Position numbers and translations under genes: made by a program. Source: an uncultured bacterium (lineage in GTDB: Bacteria > Bacteroidota > Rhodothermia > Rhodothermales > UBA10348). Taken from it: a stretch of DNA of 64,000 bases. The stretch spans positions 1,180,161 through 1,244,160 of the forward strand of contig CALSQR010000002.1 in NCBI GenBank assembly GCA_943788505.1, given 5' to 3'. Under the pieces are notes generated by a model. It made no database searches. It had not been told where the DNA came from and saw nothing but the letters and a program-made list of their open reading frames with translations. Shown here one piece after another: positions 52,305 to 61,508 of this stretch (the stretch's first letter is position 1; each line of letters starts with the position of its first letter).

Positions 52305-52360
52305 TGAGTTTGGGAAGGGTTGTGTTTCGAAAAGGGGGGAGAGGCTTGGTCGATAAACGA

Positions 52361-53263
52361 CTACTCGTGAACGGTCTGCATTTCCTCGAAAATGGTCGCG
52401 ATGTTGCCTTTAATGCCATCGTCCGAACCATTCATCCAATGACTTTGGAATCCTTGGAGTCCGTCGGAGGCCGTTTCATCAGCAGATTTACCGGCTTGAA
52501 TACCGGCTGCAGCTGCATCACGTAAGGCGCCGAGATAGTCCCTCATCACTAGTAGATCTTCCCTCGTCCCAAGAATACCGTTCGCAGGATTACTGTGTCC
52601 GTAAATGAACACGGTGTTATCCGAAAACGTTTGGTGGGCACGCTCCAAGACGGTCATCCAGTTTGCCGTATCAGCACCGGCACCTAGGTCGATATAGGCG
52701 TGTCGGTAGTTGAATACGAGATCGCCCATGTGAACGACATCAGCCTTTTCAAAATGGATGATCGAATCCCCAGCTGTGTGAGCCGGACCGAAATAATGGA
52801 GGCTAATGGTTTCATCCCCAAGAGAATCAGACCACGTCTCTTGGTAGGTCACGTTCGCAACGGTGGGTTTGGGAGAGCCTTCCCGCATGGACTGCCGCTG
52901 AAGTCCTGGGACGTTTGCATGGGCCAGAATTCGTCCTGCCCCTTCACCAAGGACGGCATTGCCTGCTGTGTGGTCTCCGTGGTGATGGGAATTGATCAGC
53001 AGATCAACCGTCCGATTTGACCGTTCAACGAGTCCGTCGCGGCAGGTAGCCGCCGATTCGGGAAATTGCGAATCAACGACAACTAAAGCACCATCCCGTA
53101 TGAGCCAGCCGATGGTGCCCCCCCGTTCTGTGAATATCCCCGTTCCACGCCGAATCGGAGTGAAAGGGAGCTGCGACATCCTAGGAAATGCTCTCAAAGG
53201 AGCTGGCAATGCCACAAGGGCTAGGGCCGCGGCAGAACGGCCGAGAAAAGAGCGTCTGTTCAT
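52361..53263 (-). CDS. Exported MBL-fold metallo-hydrolase
   Basis: 300 residues from the ATG at 53263. The twin-arginine-like signal NRRSFLGRSAAALALVALPA marks a folded, exported enzyme. The metallo-beta-lactamase motif SHHHGDHT gives His93, His95, Asp97 and His98; later GPAHTAGD (His), VVHMGDLVF (Asp) and IYGHSNP (His) complete two zinc sites. Substrate unknown; relatives include lactonases, glyoxalase-II-like hydrolases and beta-lactamases. Upstream of the lipoprotein gene on the same strand. Confidence 0.9.
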   Translation of the reverse strand: MNRRSFLGRSAAALALVALPAPLRAFPRMSQLPFTPIRRGTGIFTERGGTIGWLIRDGALVVVDSQFPESAATCRDGLVERSNRTVDLLINSHHHGDHTAGNAVLGEGAGRILAHANVPGLQRQSMREGSPKPTVANVTYQETWSDSLGDETISLHYFGPAHTAGDSIIHFEKADVVHMGDLVFNYRHAYIDLGAGADTANWMTVLERAHQTFSDNTVFIYGHSNPANGILGTREDLLVMRDYLGALRDAAAAGIQAGKSADETASDGLQGFQSHWMNGSDDGIKGNIATIFEEMQTVHE

Positions 53264-53371
53264 TATGATCAAGCGTATAGGTGGAGTCAATTCATCATAC
53301 ACACGGAACCGGCTCACGGTTCAGACTTACTTGTTGCATCCGCCTCTTCGGCCATTCAGATTTTTCCACTC

Positions 53372-54787
53372 ATGATTTCATTTTTGCGCATCAGACTTCT
53401 CTCGCTCCTATTCCTCCTGTTTTTAGCAGGTGGAGTTAGTGCGCAATCGCTGGATCTGGATCAGCTTCTCACCGAAGCAGAGATCACGGGGATGTCTATC
53501 GCCGTCATCGAAGATGGCCGAATTAGCCAGTTATTGAATGCAGGCGTTAGAAGTAGCGAAACGCAGCCTCCGATTACGGATGAAACAGTGTTTGAAGCAG
53601 AATCTCTAAGTAAGTCCGTTGTGGCTTGGATTGCACTTCGATTGATCGATGAAGGCACGCTGGACCTAGACCAAAGTTTGGCTCAACTGTCTCCATGGGA
53701 GGACGCAGCGCATGATTCGCGGTATGAGCAGATAACTACCCGTATGGTATTATCTCACACCTCGGGGTTTCCCAATTTTCGCGTACCAGGAGAGCCTCTT
53801 CCACTTCTATTTGATCCGGGGGCCTTTTACACCTACTCGGGAGAAGGATTTCTATTTCTTCAGCATGTTCTGGAAGCGATCACGTACAGTTCGCTGGAAG
53901 ATCTAGCTCGGGAATATGTATTTGAGCCTTTTGGGATGACATCCTCCAGTTTTGTGTGGCAAAACGACTATGGCTCACGCATCGCGGTAGGCCATACCGA
54001 TATGGATGTGCCGCTGGACAAATTTGTGCCACAGCAGGCAAATGCGGCGTTGAGTCTTCATACGACTGCTTCAGATTATGTCCGATTCGTTTTAGGTGTT
54101 ATTGAAGGCGAAGACTTGGGCCGGCGGCAGTATCGCGAGATGATGGTGGCGCAGGTTGATGCGCTAGATGGCATCTTCTGGGGATTAGGGTGGGGCCTTC
54201 AGCCAACAATCAATGGATCAGCCCTGTGGGAGTGGGGAGATAATGCAGGGTACAAGAGTTTTGCGTGGTTAGCTCCCGATGCGAGTAAAGGATTTGTGAT
54301 GCTGTCCAATAGTGCAAATGGAATGCTTGTGCTTCACGAACTGTTCGAAGCATTCGTAGGGGGTCCCCAGACGTCCGTTCGCTGGCTTAATTATGAGCGG
54401 TATGATGATGCCGTCTACCAATTAAGCCGCAGATTGCAGTATGCCCAACAGAATGGGGGGATTGAGGCCGTTCGGACAGACTATGAAGTGGCAAAATCCG
54501 AGATGCCTGCCGAGGCTTTCGTAGAGACCGCCTTGAACGCACTGGGATATCGTTTACTTCGTCGGGGAGCGATCGAAGAATCAATTGAGGTATTCCGTTT
54601 CAATACAGAATTATATCCTCGTTCTGGCAACGTATTTGATTCGCTCGCCGAGGCTCTTCTCGCTTCGGGCGACATGCAGGCTGCGTTGGACAATTACGAA
54701 ACATCCGTGCGACTCGACCCGGGCAATGAAAATGGCGTTGGAATGATCCAAGTCATCGAGGCCCGCCTTGCCGCGGAAGAACAATAG
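53372..54787 (+). CDS. Exported serine hydrolase (class C beta-lactamase family) with C-terminal TPRs
   Basis: 471 residues. Signal peptide (ends near SAQ). The beta-lactamase-like domain has S78-L-S-K81 in EAESLSK, the Tyr motif in FYTYSGEGF and a third-motif region EWGDNAGYKSF in place of KTG/HxG. The last ~90 residues hold TPR-like helices (NALGYRLLRRGAIEESIEVFRFNTELYPRSGNVFDSL). The fold covers esterases, D-aminopeptidases and penicillin-binding enzymes. Activity is probably on a peptide or ester in the periplasm. Monocistronic; convergent with the multicopper oxidase gene. Confidence 0.91.
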   Translation: MISFLRIRLLSLLFLLFLAGGVSAQSLDLDQLLTEAEITGMSIAVIEDGRISQLLNAGVRSSETQPPITDETVFEAESLSKSVVAWIALRLIDEGTLDLDQSLAQLSPWEDAAHDSRYEQITTRMVLSHTSGFPNFRVPGEPLPLLFDPGAFYTYSGEGFLFLQHVLEAITYSSLEDLAREYVFEPFGMTSSSFVWQNDYGSRIAVGHTDMDVPLDKFVPQQANAALSLHTTASDYVRFVLGVIEGEDLGRRQYREMMVAQVDALDGIFWGLGWGLQPTINGSALWEWGDNAGYKSFAWLAPDASKGFVMLSNSANGMLVLHELFEAFVGGPQTSVRWLNYERYDDAVYQLSRRLQYAQQNGGIEAVRTDYEVAKSEMPAEAFVETALNALGYRLLRRGAIEESIEVFRFNTELYPRSGNVFDSLAEALLASGDMQAALDNYETSVRLDPGNENGVGMIQVIEARLAAEEQ

Positions 54788-54816
54788 GATTGATCAGCGT
54801 TCGAGCTGTCTACTGC

Positions 54817-56523
54817 CTATTCGGATACGTTGAAGGAAAGCATCATGCCAGCGTGGAGATGCTCAGCGATATGGCAATGAGCCATCCACTGTCCCGGATT
54901 GGTGACATCGACTAGAATATCTACCGTTGATCCCACCGGTACGATCACCGTGTCCTTCCAGGCCTTGTTCTCCACGGGAACGCCATCAACGTGAGTCACC
55001 ACAAAGCGTTGTCCATGAACATGGAATGGGTGGTTCATGGGGTGGAATGATTTGGGGTCATTGAAGAGACGGATCTTACGGACATCGCCGACCTTCCAAT
55101 CCCAATTGATCTCCATGCTCTTCTCACCGGTGGCCTCGTCGAGCAGCACCCAGTCTACTTGCTCCCCTGTGGAAAGCCAGTTCATCATCGGCATCGTGTC
55201 ATTCCATTCGATGGGTGCGACGTAGAGGGTATCTATTTCCATCATCCGCATGGTCATCATATGCAGATTGTTCACTTCAACCGTTAAACGCAACGAGTGA
55301 TCGGGCGTCTTATCGAAATACTGCGCGAATGACTCGATATCAGCTTGAGTGTCCTCATTCTGTCTCACTTCAAGAAAATCCGTTTCGTACGTCTCCTGGT
55401 CAGAAACAGCGCCAGAAGTAGCTGAAACCGTTCCTAAAACAGATATTTGAGGTACGAAAACACCACGGAAGTGATCGACAGCCTGGATGGTATTGGTTAT
55501 TTCGTAGGTCCGATCTTCGTCGAAGTAGACATCCACGATGTACCGTTCGGCCGGAGCAATGACAACGCTTGAAACGAATTGCTCCTGCTCATACTTGCTC
55601 ACGTCTCCGGCAATGACCTTGATGCGAGCGCCTCCAAACAGCACATTAAACGTGCGGGTGTTCGCTACGTTGGTCAGATAGAAGCGGACAACTTCACCTG
55701 CAGCAACGTCCAAGTTGTAGTCGGTCACGCCATTGACCATCATGACATTTCCGAAGCGTCCCATCAAAGCATGAGTGGGGGCCGAATCACCGTATGGGAC
55801 TAAACCGTTCGCATCCACCAAGATGTCATCCAGAATCAGGGGTACTTCCCGGTTCACCGGCGCATAGTAATCTTCTTCAGTCGGGTTTACGAGCATATTG
55901 CCGTATAGACCGAGGTCCTGCTGAACGTCCTCACGCATGTGCGGGTGATACCAGTACATCCCGGTGTCGGGGAATTTTAACTCGTAGGTAAACGTTTCGC
56001 CGGTGAGAACCGGGTCCTGCGTCACGCCTGGCACACCATCGAATGCGTTGTCGAGTCGGAGCCCGTGCCAGTGGACAGTCGTGGGCATCTCGATATTATT
56101 CGTGAACTCCACGATTACCTTCGATCCACGGTCGGCTCGAATCAGGGGACCCGGATACATCCCGCCATACGCCATCATCACGTATTCCTGTCCGCCAATC
56201 GTGCGACGTACGAGCGAAGCGTCCATGTGCAACGTATCACCATCAGCCATGTCAATGATTTCTGATGGGCGAGCCTCGGAAAACATGGAAATATCCATGC
56301 CATGGCCTGGCAGCATCGGACCGACTTCGGGATAGTCATCCATCATACCCGGCATCATGGGCATACTCAAATCACCCATTGGGACCATGCGCCAAGCAAG
56401 GCTGTCACCCATCGGCATGTTGTGGTTCATATGCATGGAATGATCCATGCCATCCTGTGCTTGGACGGATGATGTGGCTAACAAAGCCAGCGCGAAAAAA
56501 CGGGAGGAGAATTTCAAGAACAT
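54817..56523 (-). CDS. Multicopper oxidase (Met-rich, CopA/laccase-like)
   Basis: 568 residues from the ATG at 56523. Signal peptide, then a Met/His-rich segment (about 26-80, with DHSMHMNHNMPMGD and MPMMPGMMDD) suitable for Cu(I) binding. All four copper-ligand boxes are intact: HWHGLR, WYHPHMRED, HPMNHPFHVHGQRF, and AHCHIAEHLHAGM carrying the Cys-His electron path. A further Met-rich loop lies in NNLHMMTMRMMEID. It oxidises Cu(I) or phenols with O2. Last gene of a two-gene set with the secreted protein at 56562 (38-base gap), downstream of five LVIVD propeller genes. Confidence 0.94.
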   Translation of the reverse strand: MFLKFSSRFFALALLATSSVQAQDGMDHSMHMNHNMPMGDSLAWRMVPMGDLSMPMMPGMMDDYPEVGPMLPGHGMDISMFSEARPSEIIDMADGDTLHMDASLVRRTIGGQEYVMMAYGGMYPGPLIRADRGSKVIVEFTNNIEMPTTVHWHGLRLDNAFDGVPGVTQDPVLTGETFTYELKFPDTGMYWYHPHMREDVQQDLGLYGNMLVNPTEEDYYAPVNREVPLILDDILVDANGLVPYGDSAPTHALMGRFGNVMMVNGVTDYNLDVAAGEVVRFYLTNVANTRTFNVLFGGARIKVIAGDVSKYEQEQFVSSVVIAPAERYIVDVYFDEDRTYEITNTIQAVDHFRGVFVPQISVLGTVSATSGAVSDQETYETDFLEVRQNEDTQADIESFAQYFDKTPDHSLRLTVEVNNLHMMTMRMMEIDTLYVAPIEWNDTMPMMNWLSTGEQVDWVLLDEATGEKSMEINWDWKVGDVRKIRLFNDPKSFHPMNHPFHVHGQRFVVTHVDGVPVENKAWKDTVIVPVGSTVDILVDVTNPGQWMAHCHIAEHLHAGMMLSFNVSE

Positions 56524-56561
56524 CCGATTATCGGGAAGAGGGAGCAATTCGGGGAGGTGGA

Positions 56562-57107
56562 CTAGTAGCCGTAGACGGCGCAGGGTTCAGTCTCGAACGG
56601 ACCATGCCCTGCCTTGGTATGCATTAACCCACTTCGGGACATGCCTCGAACGACGACGGGTCCGGTCCACATATCGCCGAGCTCCTCGTTTGCAGGCTCA
56701 AGAGTGATGACGAGCAGAAACTTATTCCAGTCGGTCTGTCCGGAAACATGGAAAGTGTCATCTAAGCGGCCGATTGGCTTTATCTGGTCGAGCTGTGGTG
56801 TCGTAATCCAGGCTACCAGGGAAGACCCTTCTGCCAACTTCACCTTTTCGACTTGAATGTCGATGTTCTGGACATAGGAGCCATTTTCAGAAATGGAGAC
56901 ACCGAATGGAGAGGAAGCGTATGTGACTTCTCCTTTTCCAGTAGCGAGGCGGGCGCCCGTTACTTTGCGGGTAGTCACCAACTTGATGCTGTAGTAATCC
57001 GGCGAGCAAGCGGTTAGGTGTGTCGCAGGAATAGCCAAGTTGGCTGCCGGGGTCGCTGGTCCGGTCGAAAAGAGGGCTGTGAGAAGCGTTAAGATCAGAG
57101 TGAACAT
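56562..57107 (-). CDS. Secreted protein of unknown function, cotranscribed with multicopper oxidase
   Basis: 181 residues. Signal peptide (about 1-22), then a mixed, beta-rich domain. Wording includes KLVTTRKVTGARLATGKGEV, SPFGVSISENGSYVQNIDIQ, TPQLDQIKPIGRLD, GQTDWNKFLLVITLEP, VVVRGMSRSGLMHTKAGHGP and FETEPCAVYGY. Two Cys (TACSPDYY and EPCAVYG) may form a disulphide or bind metal; a Met-His pair occurs in SGLMHTKAGHG. Family not recognised. It is 38 bases upstream of the MCO start and 68 bases past the terminator after the propeller array, so it is probably the promoter-proximal gene of an MCO operon. Confidence 0.8.
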   Translation of the reverse strand: MFTLILTLLTALFSTGPATPAANLAIPATHLTACSPDYYSIKLVTTRKVTGARLATGKGEVTYASSPFGVSISENGSYVQNIDIQVEKVKLAEGSSLVAWITTPQLDQIKPIGRLDDTFHVSGQTDWNKFLLVITLEPANEELGDMWTGPVVVRGMSRSGLMHTKAGHGPFETEPCAVYGY

Positions 57108-57174
57108 CGTACCAATGGGGATGTTGTTCGAAAAGAGTTCAGGACACGCGCAGGGAAGAATGTGTTATAACGAA

Positions 57175-57204
57175 GACGCCCGGCACGGGTTCGTGCCGGG
57201 CGTC
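57175..57204 (-). terminator. Terminator after the propeller array (gene 1)
   Basis: A 13-bp stem (57175-57187 with 57192-57204), loop GGTT, followed on the minus strand by UUCGUUAUAA. It separates the array from the two-gene MCO unit. Confidence 0.72.
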
Positions 57205-57234
57205 AGAATCTCCGTTTTCCGATCGATGATCGTA

Positions 57235-58572
57235 TTAGCGAGTGCCTTCCTTTGATTGCTCATCCCATTTCTGAGCTGACGAGACGTCCGGCACACCCCA
57301 GTCTTCTCCATTCCATCCGTTGAAACCATCCATGCGGAAGGTCCAGAAGCCCGTTGTCATATCCGAGATGACAATGAGTCCATCTTCGTTACGGACATCG
57401 ATACCAAAGGCACCGTTGGCAACGTTGCCTGACATGCCACCATTGTCACGTGAACCGGTAAAGGTGTCAAAGTAGGCGACTGTAGTCGGATTCTTCGGGT
57501 CCATCATGGAGAAGACCTGCAGCCCATCGTGGTAGCCAGAAACGAATACGTAGGGCCAGCGCACCTCATGGTTGTGGACCAATCCTTCCCAGCTAGGAGT
57601 CCAAGCTGAAATCGGTGAGTTGATATTGGAAACCTCTCCGTCGAGGCCTGGCTTAAGGTCAAATATGCGAAGCGGAGCATATTTGTATTCTGTTTCTGCC
57701 ACCACGTACCGGCCATTAGGTCCTGGTGTGAAGGTATGACCGCTGCGAACGCCATTAACACCCGTCAACTGAACAAGCATTTCAGGGTTATCGATATCGG
57801 TAAAGTCGTACACGTAGTAGCCACCAGTACCACCACCGTAGAACCTATCTGTAGCGGTATCAGTGTGGAAACCTGCATAAAAGTCATGATACCCACGGCG
57901 TGACCCTTCAGCAGGCGTCGGGATCCGGCCTACTCGGGCGTTCGCAACGTCTCCCTCGACAACCATACCTAAATCATACACATTTGCAAAAGCACCTAAA
58001 ACGGTAGACAGAAGCAAAACACGACCATTTGAGTGCTTGTACACAAAAATATTGTGGAAGCCACCCGGTGTCTCTGGTTCGTGGATACGAGCTACCTCGG
58101 TCACTGTAGTCGGGTCTGGAAGACCTGTAACATCGAGCACGACAGCACCGAGGTCATTATTAGGACCGCCACTACCGAATTGCAGGGACTGCACGACATA
58201 GTATCGATCGTTCCATTTGAAGTGCTTGACGTCCATGCCGCCGGTCTTCATATGGAGATCTTCATTTTCAATACGCCAACGGTAAATCACCTCTGGGTTG
58301 GATGGATCGGCGAGGTTCACGATGTCCATGCCTTTAGATCCTGCCTCGGCGTAGTGCATTCGGGCTATGTAAGCATAGGGTCGACTAACCTCCTGCTCGA
58401 GGTCCATGTCAGCCACGCTCAAACGAGGGCCGAGTGGAATGTGCCCGAGTACTTCAATATTGTCACTTCCGGGATTATCTGGCGTCCATAGCGTGTTCTG
58501 ACGAGCTGAAGCCGGCTGAAAAGCCGCTGCAACGATCATCATGCCTGCCAGGATAAAAGTGGTTCGTTTCAT
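57235..58572 (-). CDS. LVIVD-type beta-propeller protein, array gene 1
   Basis: 445 residues with a signal peptide (to about 23). It shares with its four neighbours about 400 residues of propeller sequence: SRPYAYIARMHY, DIVNLADPSNPEVIYRW, GGFHNIFVYKH, YHDFYAGFH, FYGGGTGGYYVYD, SGHTFTPGPNGRYVVAETEYKYAPLRIFDL, NHEVRWPYVFVSGYHDGLQ and a closing WDEQSKEGTR. His44, His173, His180, His229, His279, His333 and His335 are shared with all complete copies. Most downstream copy; a 13-bp terminator follows. A periplasmic role is likely, but the enzyme or binding activity is unknown. Confidence 0.86.
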   Translation of the reverse strand: MKRTTFILAGMMIVAAAFQPASARQNTLWTPDNPGSDNIEVLGHIPLGPRLSVADMDLEQEVSRPYAYIARMHYAEAGSKGMDIVNLADPSNPEVIYRWRIENEDLHMKTGGMDVKHFKWNDRYYVVQSLQFGSGGPNNDLGAVVLDVTGLPDPTTVTEVARIHEPETPGGFHNIFVYKHSNGRVLLLSTVLGAFANVYDLGMVVEGDVANARVGRIPTPAEGSRRGYHDFYAGFHTDTATDRFYGGGTGGYYVYDFTDIDNPEMLVQLTGVNGVRSGHTFTPGPNGRYVVAETEYKYAPLRIFDLKPGLDGEVSNINSPISAWTPSWEGLVHNHEVRWPYVFVSGYHDGLQVFSMMDPKNPTTVAYFDTFTGSRDNGGMSGNVANGAFGIDVRNEDGLIVISDMTTGFWTFRMDGFNGWNGEDWGVPDVSSAQKWDEQSKEGTR

Positions 58573-58668
58573 GTGGGTATCTGATTCCGTGAAAAAATGT
58601 GGTGGGCGGTGAACGCGGTTGGGTGGTCGCGCGAATGGCCCGAGGCTATGCTCCGGGCAAAAATATGG

Positions 58669-60024
58669 TCAGCGTGTGCCTTCTTTCGACTCCTCGTCCC
58701 ATTTCTGGACACTCGAAATATCGGGTACGCCCCAGTTTTCTCCCTTCCAGCCGTTGAAACCTTCCATGCGAAAGGTCCAGAATCCGGTGGAAATATCCGA
58801 GACTACAATGAGTCCGTCTTCATTACGGACGTCCACACCGAAAGCGCCATTCCCTACGGCGCCCGCCATAGACCCAATGCTTCGGTCTCCAGTGTAGGTG
58901 TCATAGTACCCTACGGTCACTGGATTTTCGGGGCCCATCATAGAGAAAATCTGCAAACCGTCGTGATAGCCGGATACAAAAACATAGGGCCACCGGACTT
59001 CATGGTTATGGACGAGATTCTTCCAGTTGGCCGTCCATGCCGATATGGGTCGATTGATGTTGCTCACCTCGCCGTCGAGAGCAGGCTGCAAATCGAAAAT
59101 CCGGAGCGGGGCATACTGGTATTCGGTTTCGGCGATCACATAGCGGCCACTGGGACCGGGTGTAAATGTGTGGCCGCGGCTGACTCCTGTAATGCCTTGC
59201 AGCGTAACGAGCAATTCAGGATTAGCCAGATCGGAAATGTCATAGACATAGTATCCACCAGAACCGCCACCGTAAAATCGGTCCGTCCCAGTATCCGGAT
59301 GCCAACCCGCATAGAAGTCGTGATAACTTCCGCGGGGACCCTGGTCACCCGGTACCGGAATGACGGACACGAGCGCATTGTCCCGGTCGCCCGAGACGAG
59401 TTTGCCTAGGTCGTAAACATGTGCTCCTGGTCCGCGGACTGTGGTCATGAGTAGCACGCGGCCATCGGAGTGCTTGTACACGAAAATGTTGTGGAAGCCA
59501 CCTGGTAGATCTGGCTCATAAATACGAGCTACCTCACGGACACTTGTCGGATCAGGTAGGTCTGTGACGTCCAAGATGACAGCTCCGAGATCGTTGTTCG
59601 GACCTGTTCCAAATTGCAGACCCTGCACAACGTAATACCGGCCATCCCATTTGAAGTGCTTCACATCCATCGCGCCGCGGCCCGAGTGGAGCTCTTGGTT
59701 TTCGATTCTCCAGCGGTAGATCACCTTTGGTCTGGAAGGGTTCGAAATGTCGATGATATCTGTGCCGCGATCGACCGTACCTTCACGAGCTGCCCGGGAG
59801 ACGTACACGAATGGCCGGCTCATCTCTTGCTCCATATCCAAGTCGGCGACACTCAGTATGGGGCCGAGGGGCAAGTGTGCAAGTACTTCTAGGTTGTCTG
59901 AGCCAGGATTCAAGGTTGTCCAGGGCGTTTCATCCTGGGCTGAAGCAGGAACTGTCCAACCGGTCATACCGATGATTCCTAGTACCAGGGCGAAAACGAT
60001 AGATCGTAAATAGGGGATATGCAT
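58669..60024 (-). CDS. LVIVD-type beta-propeller protein, array gene 2
   Basis: 451 residues, signal peptide to about residue 30 (VPASAQ). Same seven-blade-like layout and the same invariant His-containing motifs as gene 1: LAHLPLG, GGFHNIFVYKH, YHDFYAGWH, GHTFTPGPSGRYV, HNHEVRWPYVFVSG, and the C-terminus PDISSVQKWDEESKEGTR. It is closer to genes 1 and 3 (RFYGGG, GVPDISS) than to genes 4 and 5. No clear terminator lies between it and gene 1 (96-base gap), so they may share a transcript. Confidence 0.87.
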   Translation of the reverse strand: MHIPYLRSIVFALVLGIIGMTGWTVPASAQDETPWTTLNPGSDNLEVLAHLPLGPILSVADLDMEQEMSRPFVYVSRAAREGTVDRGTDIIDISNPSRPKVIYRWRIENQELHSGRGAMDVKHFKWDGRYYVVQGLQFGTGPNNDLGAVILDVTDLPDPTSVREVARIYEPDLPGGFHNIFVYKHSDGRVLLMTTVRGPGAHVYDLGKLVSGDRDNALVSVIPVPGDQGPRGSYHDFYAGWHPDTGTDRFYGGGSGGYYVYDISDLANPELLVTLQGITGVSRGHTFTPGPSGRYVIAETEYQYAPLRIFDLQPALDGEVSNINRPISAWTANWKNLVHNHEVRWPYVFVSGYHDGLQIFSMMGPENPVTVGYYDTYTGDRSIGSMAGAVGNGAFGVDVRNEDGLIVVSDISTGFWTFRMEGFNGWKGENWGVPDISSVQKWDEESKEGTR

Positions 60025-60068
60025 GGAAGGCTGGGCGTTGGGTGAGGAGAAAAATCAGTAGATGAGAA

Positions 60069-61394
60069 TCAGCGGGTACCTTCTTTTGACTCCTCATCCC
60101 ATTTCTGCACTGAAGAGATGTCCGGGACGCCCCAGTCTGTACCATTCCAGCCATTAAATCCATCCATCCGGAAGGACCAGAACCCAGTTGAACCGTCAGA
60201 GACGACAATGAGCCCGTCTGCATTGCGGACATCAACTCCGAATGCACCGTCCATGACGCCACCGTTATCATTCATGATCGTGTCGTAATAGCCCACTGTC
60301 TGAGGGTTTTTAGGATCCATCAGAGAAAACACCTGCAGCCCGTCTAGATAACCGGAAACGAAGACGTAGGGCCAGCGGACCTCGTGGTTATGAGACAGGT
60401 TTTTCCAGTTGGCCGTCCAAGCGGAAATTGGCTGATTAATGTTCGTCGTTTCACCATCGAGCGCAGGTTGCAGATCAAAAATGCGCAATGGAGCATATTT
60501 GTACTCCGTTTCAGCAATCACGTAGCGACCGTTCGGGTCCGGCGTGAAGGTGTGGCCATAACTGACGCCACTAATTCCGTTCAATGTGATTTCGAGCTGA
60601 GGGCTTGAGACGTCCGTGATGTCGTAGACATAGTATCCGCCAAAGCCGCCGCCATAGAATCGGTCTTGCTGAGTGTCTGGATGCCAGGCAGCATAAAAGT
60701 CATGATACCCTCGTTGTCCACCGGTATCGCCAGGAATGGGGATGTTGGCAGCGAGGGCATCCTCGACATCGCCTGATACAACCTTCGATAGGTCATACAT
60801 ATTGGCGCCGGGGCCCCGTACCGTCGTGATGAGATAGGGCGTACCGTTCGAGTGCTGATAAATAAAGATGTTGTGGAAGCCGCCCGGCATGTCAGGCTCA
60901 CGGATGCGGGCCACCTCTTTGACAGTCGACGCATCCGGTAGGCCTGTGACATCGAAGACTACTGCGCCTAAATCATGATCTGGTCCCTGTCCAAACTGCA
61001 AGGATAGGACGACATAGTATCGACCTGCGTTTTTAAAGGACTTGATATCAAGGCCGCCTACCCCGGTATTCAAATCGTCATTTTCGTTCGTCCAGCGAAG
61101 TAAGAGCTTCGGGTTGGTCGGGTCAGCTAGGTCAATGATGTCCATCCCACGCGCATAGTTATCACGATATCGCGCCTTGGCCACGTAGGCGTAAGGGCGG
61201 CTAAGTTCTTGCTCTAATTCAATGTCGGCGACGGACTCGGGTGCGCCCAACGGTAGATGCCCTTGCACCTTCATGTTGTCACTTCCGGGTTTGACAGGCG
61301 TCTGGGCGAGGGCCGTTAGGCCGGAGCCGGTAATTATACTAGCAAAAAGCGCCAAACCGGCGAGCAGGCACAGACAGCGGGCAAATCGTTTCAT
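60069..61394 (-). CDS. LVIVD-type beta-propeller protein, array gene 3
   Basis: 441 residues from the ATG at 61394, signal peptide ending near LTALAQ. Conserved blocks as in the other copies: GHLPLGAPESVADIELEQELSRPYAY, GGFHNIFIYQHSNG, GYHDFYAAWH, YGHTFTPDPNGRYVIAETEYKYAPLRIFDL, SHNHEVRWPYVFVSG, and WDEESKEGTR. The GSRD/GDRS loop before the last blade is shorter. Only 44 bases separate its stop from the start of gene 2, with no terminator. A longer frame to 61451 adds residues without signal-peptide character. Confidence 0.87.
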   Translation of the reverse strand: MKRFARCLCLLAGLALFASIITGSGLTALAQTPVKPGSDNMKVQGHLPLGAPESVADIELEQELSRPYAYVAKARYRDNYARGMDIIDLADPTNPKLLLRWTNENDDLNTGVGGLDIKSFKNAGRYYVVLSLQFGQGPDHDLGAVVFDVTGLPDASTVKEVARIREPDMPGGFHNIFIYQHSNGTPYLITTVRGPGANMYDLSKVVSGDVEDALAANIPIPGDTGGQRGYHDFYAAWHPDTQQDRFYGGGFGGYYVYDITDVSSPQLEITLNGISGVSYGHTFTPDPNGRYVIAETEYKYAPLRIFDLQPALDGETTNINQPISAWTANWKNLSHNHEVRWPYVFVSGYLDGLQVFSLMDPKNPQTVGYYDTIMNDNGGVMDGAFGVDVRNADGLIVVSDGSTGFWSFRMDGFNGWNGTDWGVPDISSVQKWDEESKEGTR

Positions 61395-61449
61395 AACGTT
61401 GGAATATGGAGGAGGAGAAAACGTGACAAAAGAGAAATGTGGGGGGGTC

Positions 61450-61488
61450 AAAAAAGTGTGCGGGGCGGGCCAGTGGCTCGCCCCGCAC
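61450..61488 (-). terminator. Terminator after array gene 4
   Basis: A 10-bp stem (61458-61467 with 61479-61488) with an 11-base loop; on the minus strand it is followed by AC and six U (A-tract 61450-61455). Lies about 20 bases past the stop of gene 4 and upstream of gene 3. Confidence 0.8.
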
Positions 61489-61508
61489 CACAGTCGACGT
61501 CACATCAT

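Noticed and set aside
58573..58668. Terminator between propeller genes 2 and 1
   Set aside because: Only a weak 6-bp hairpin without a following U-run was found.
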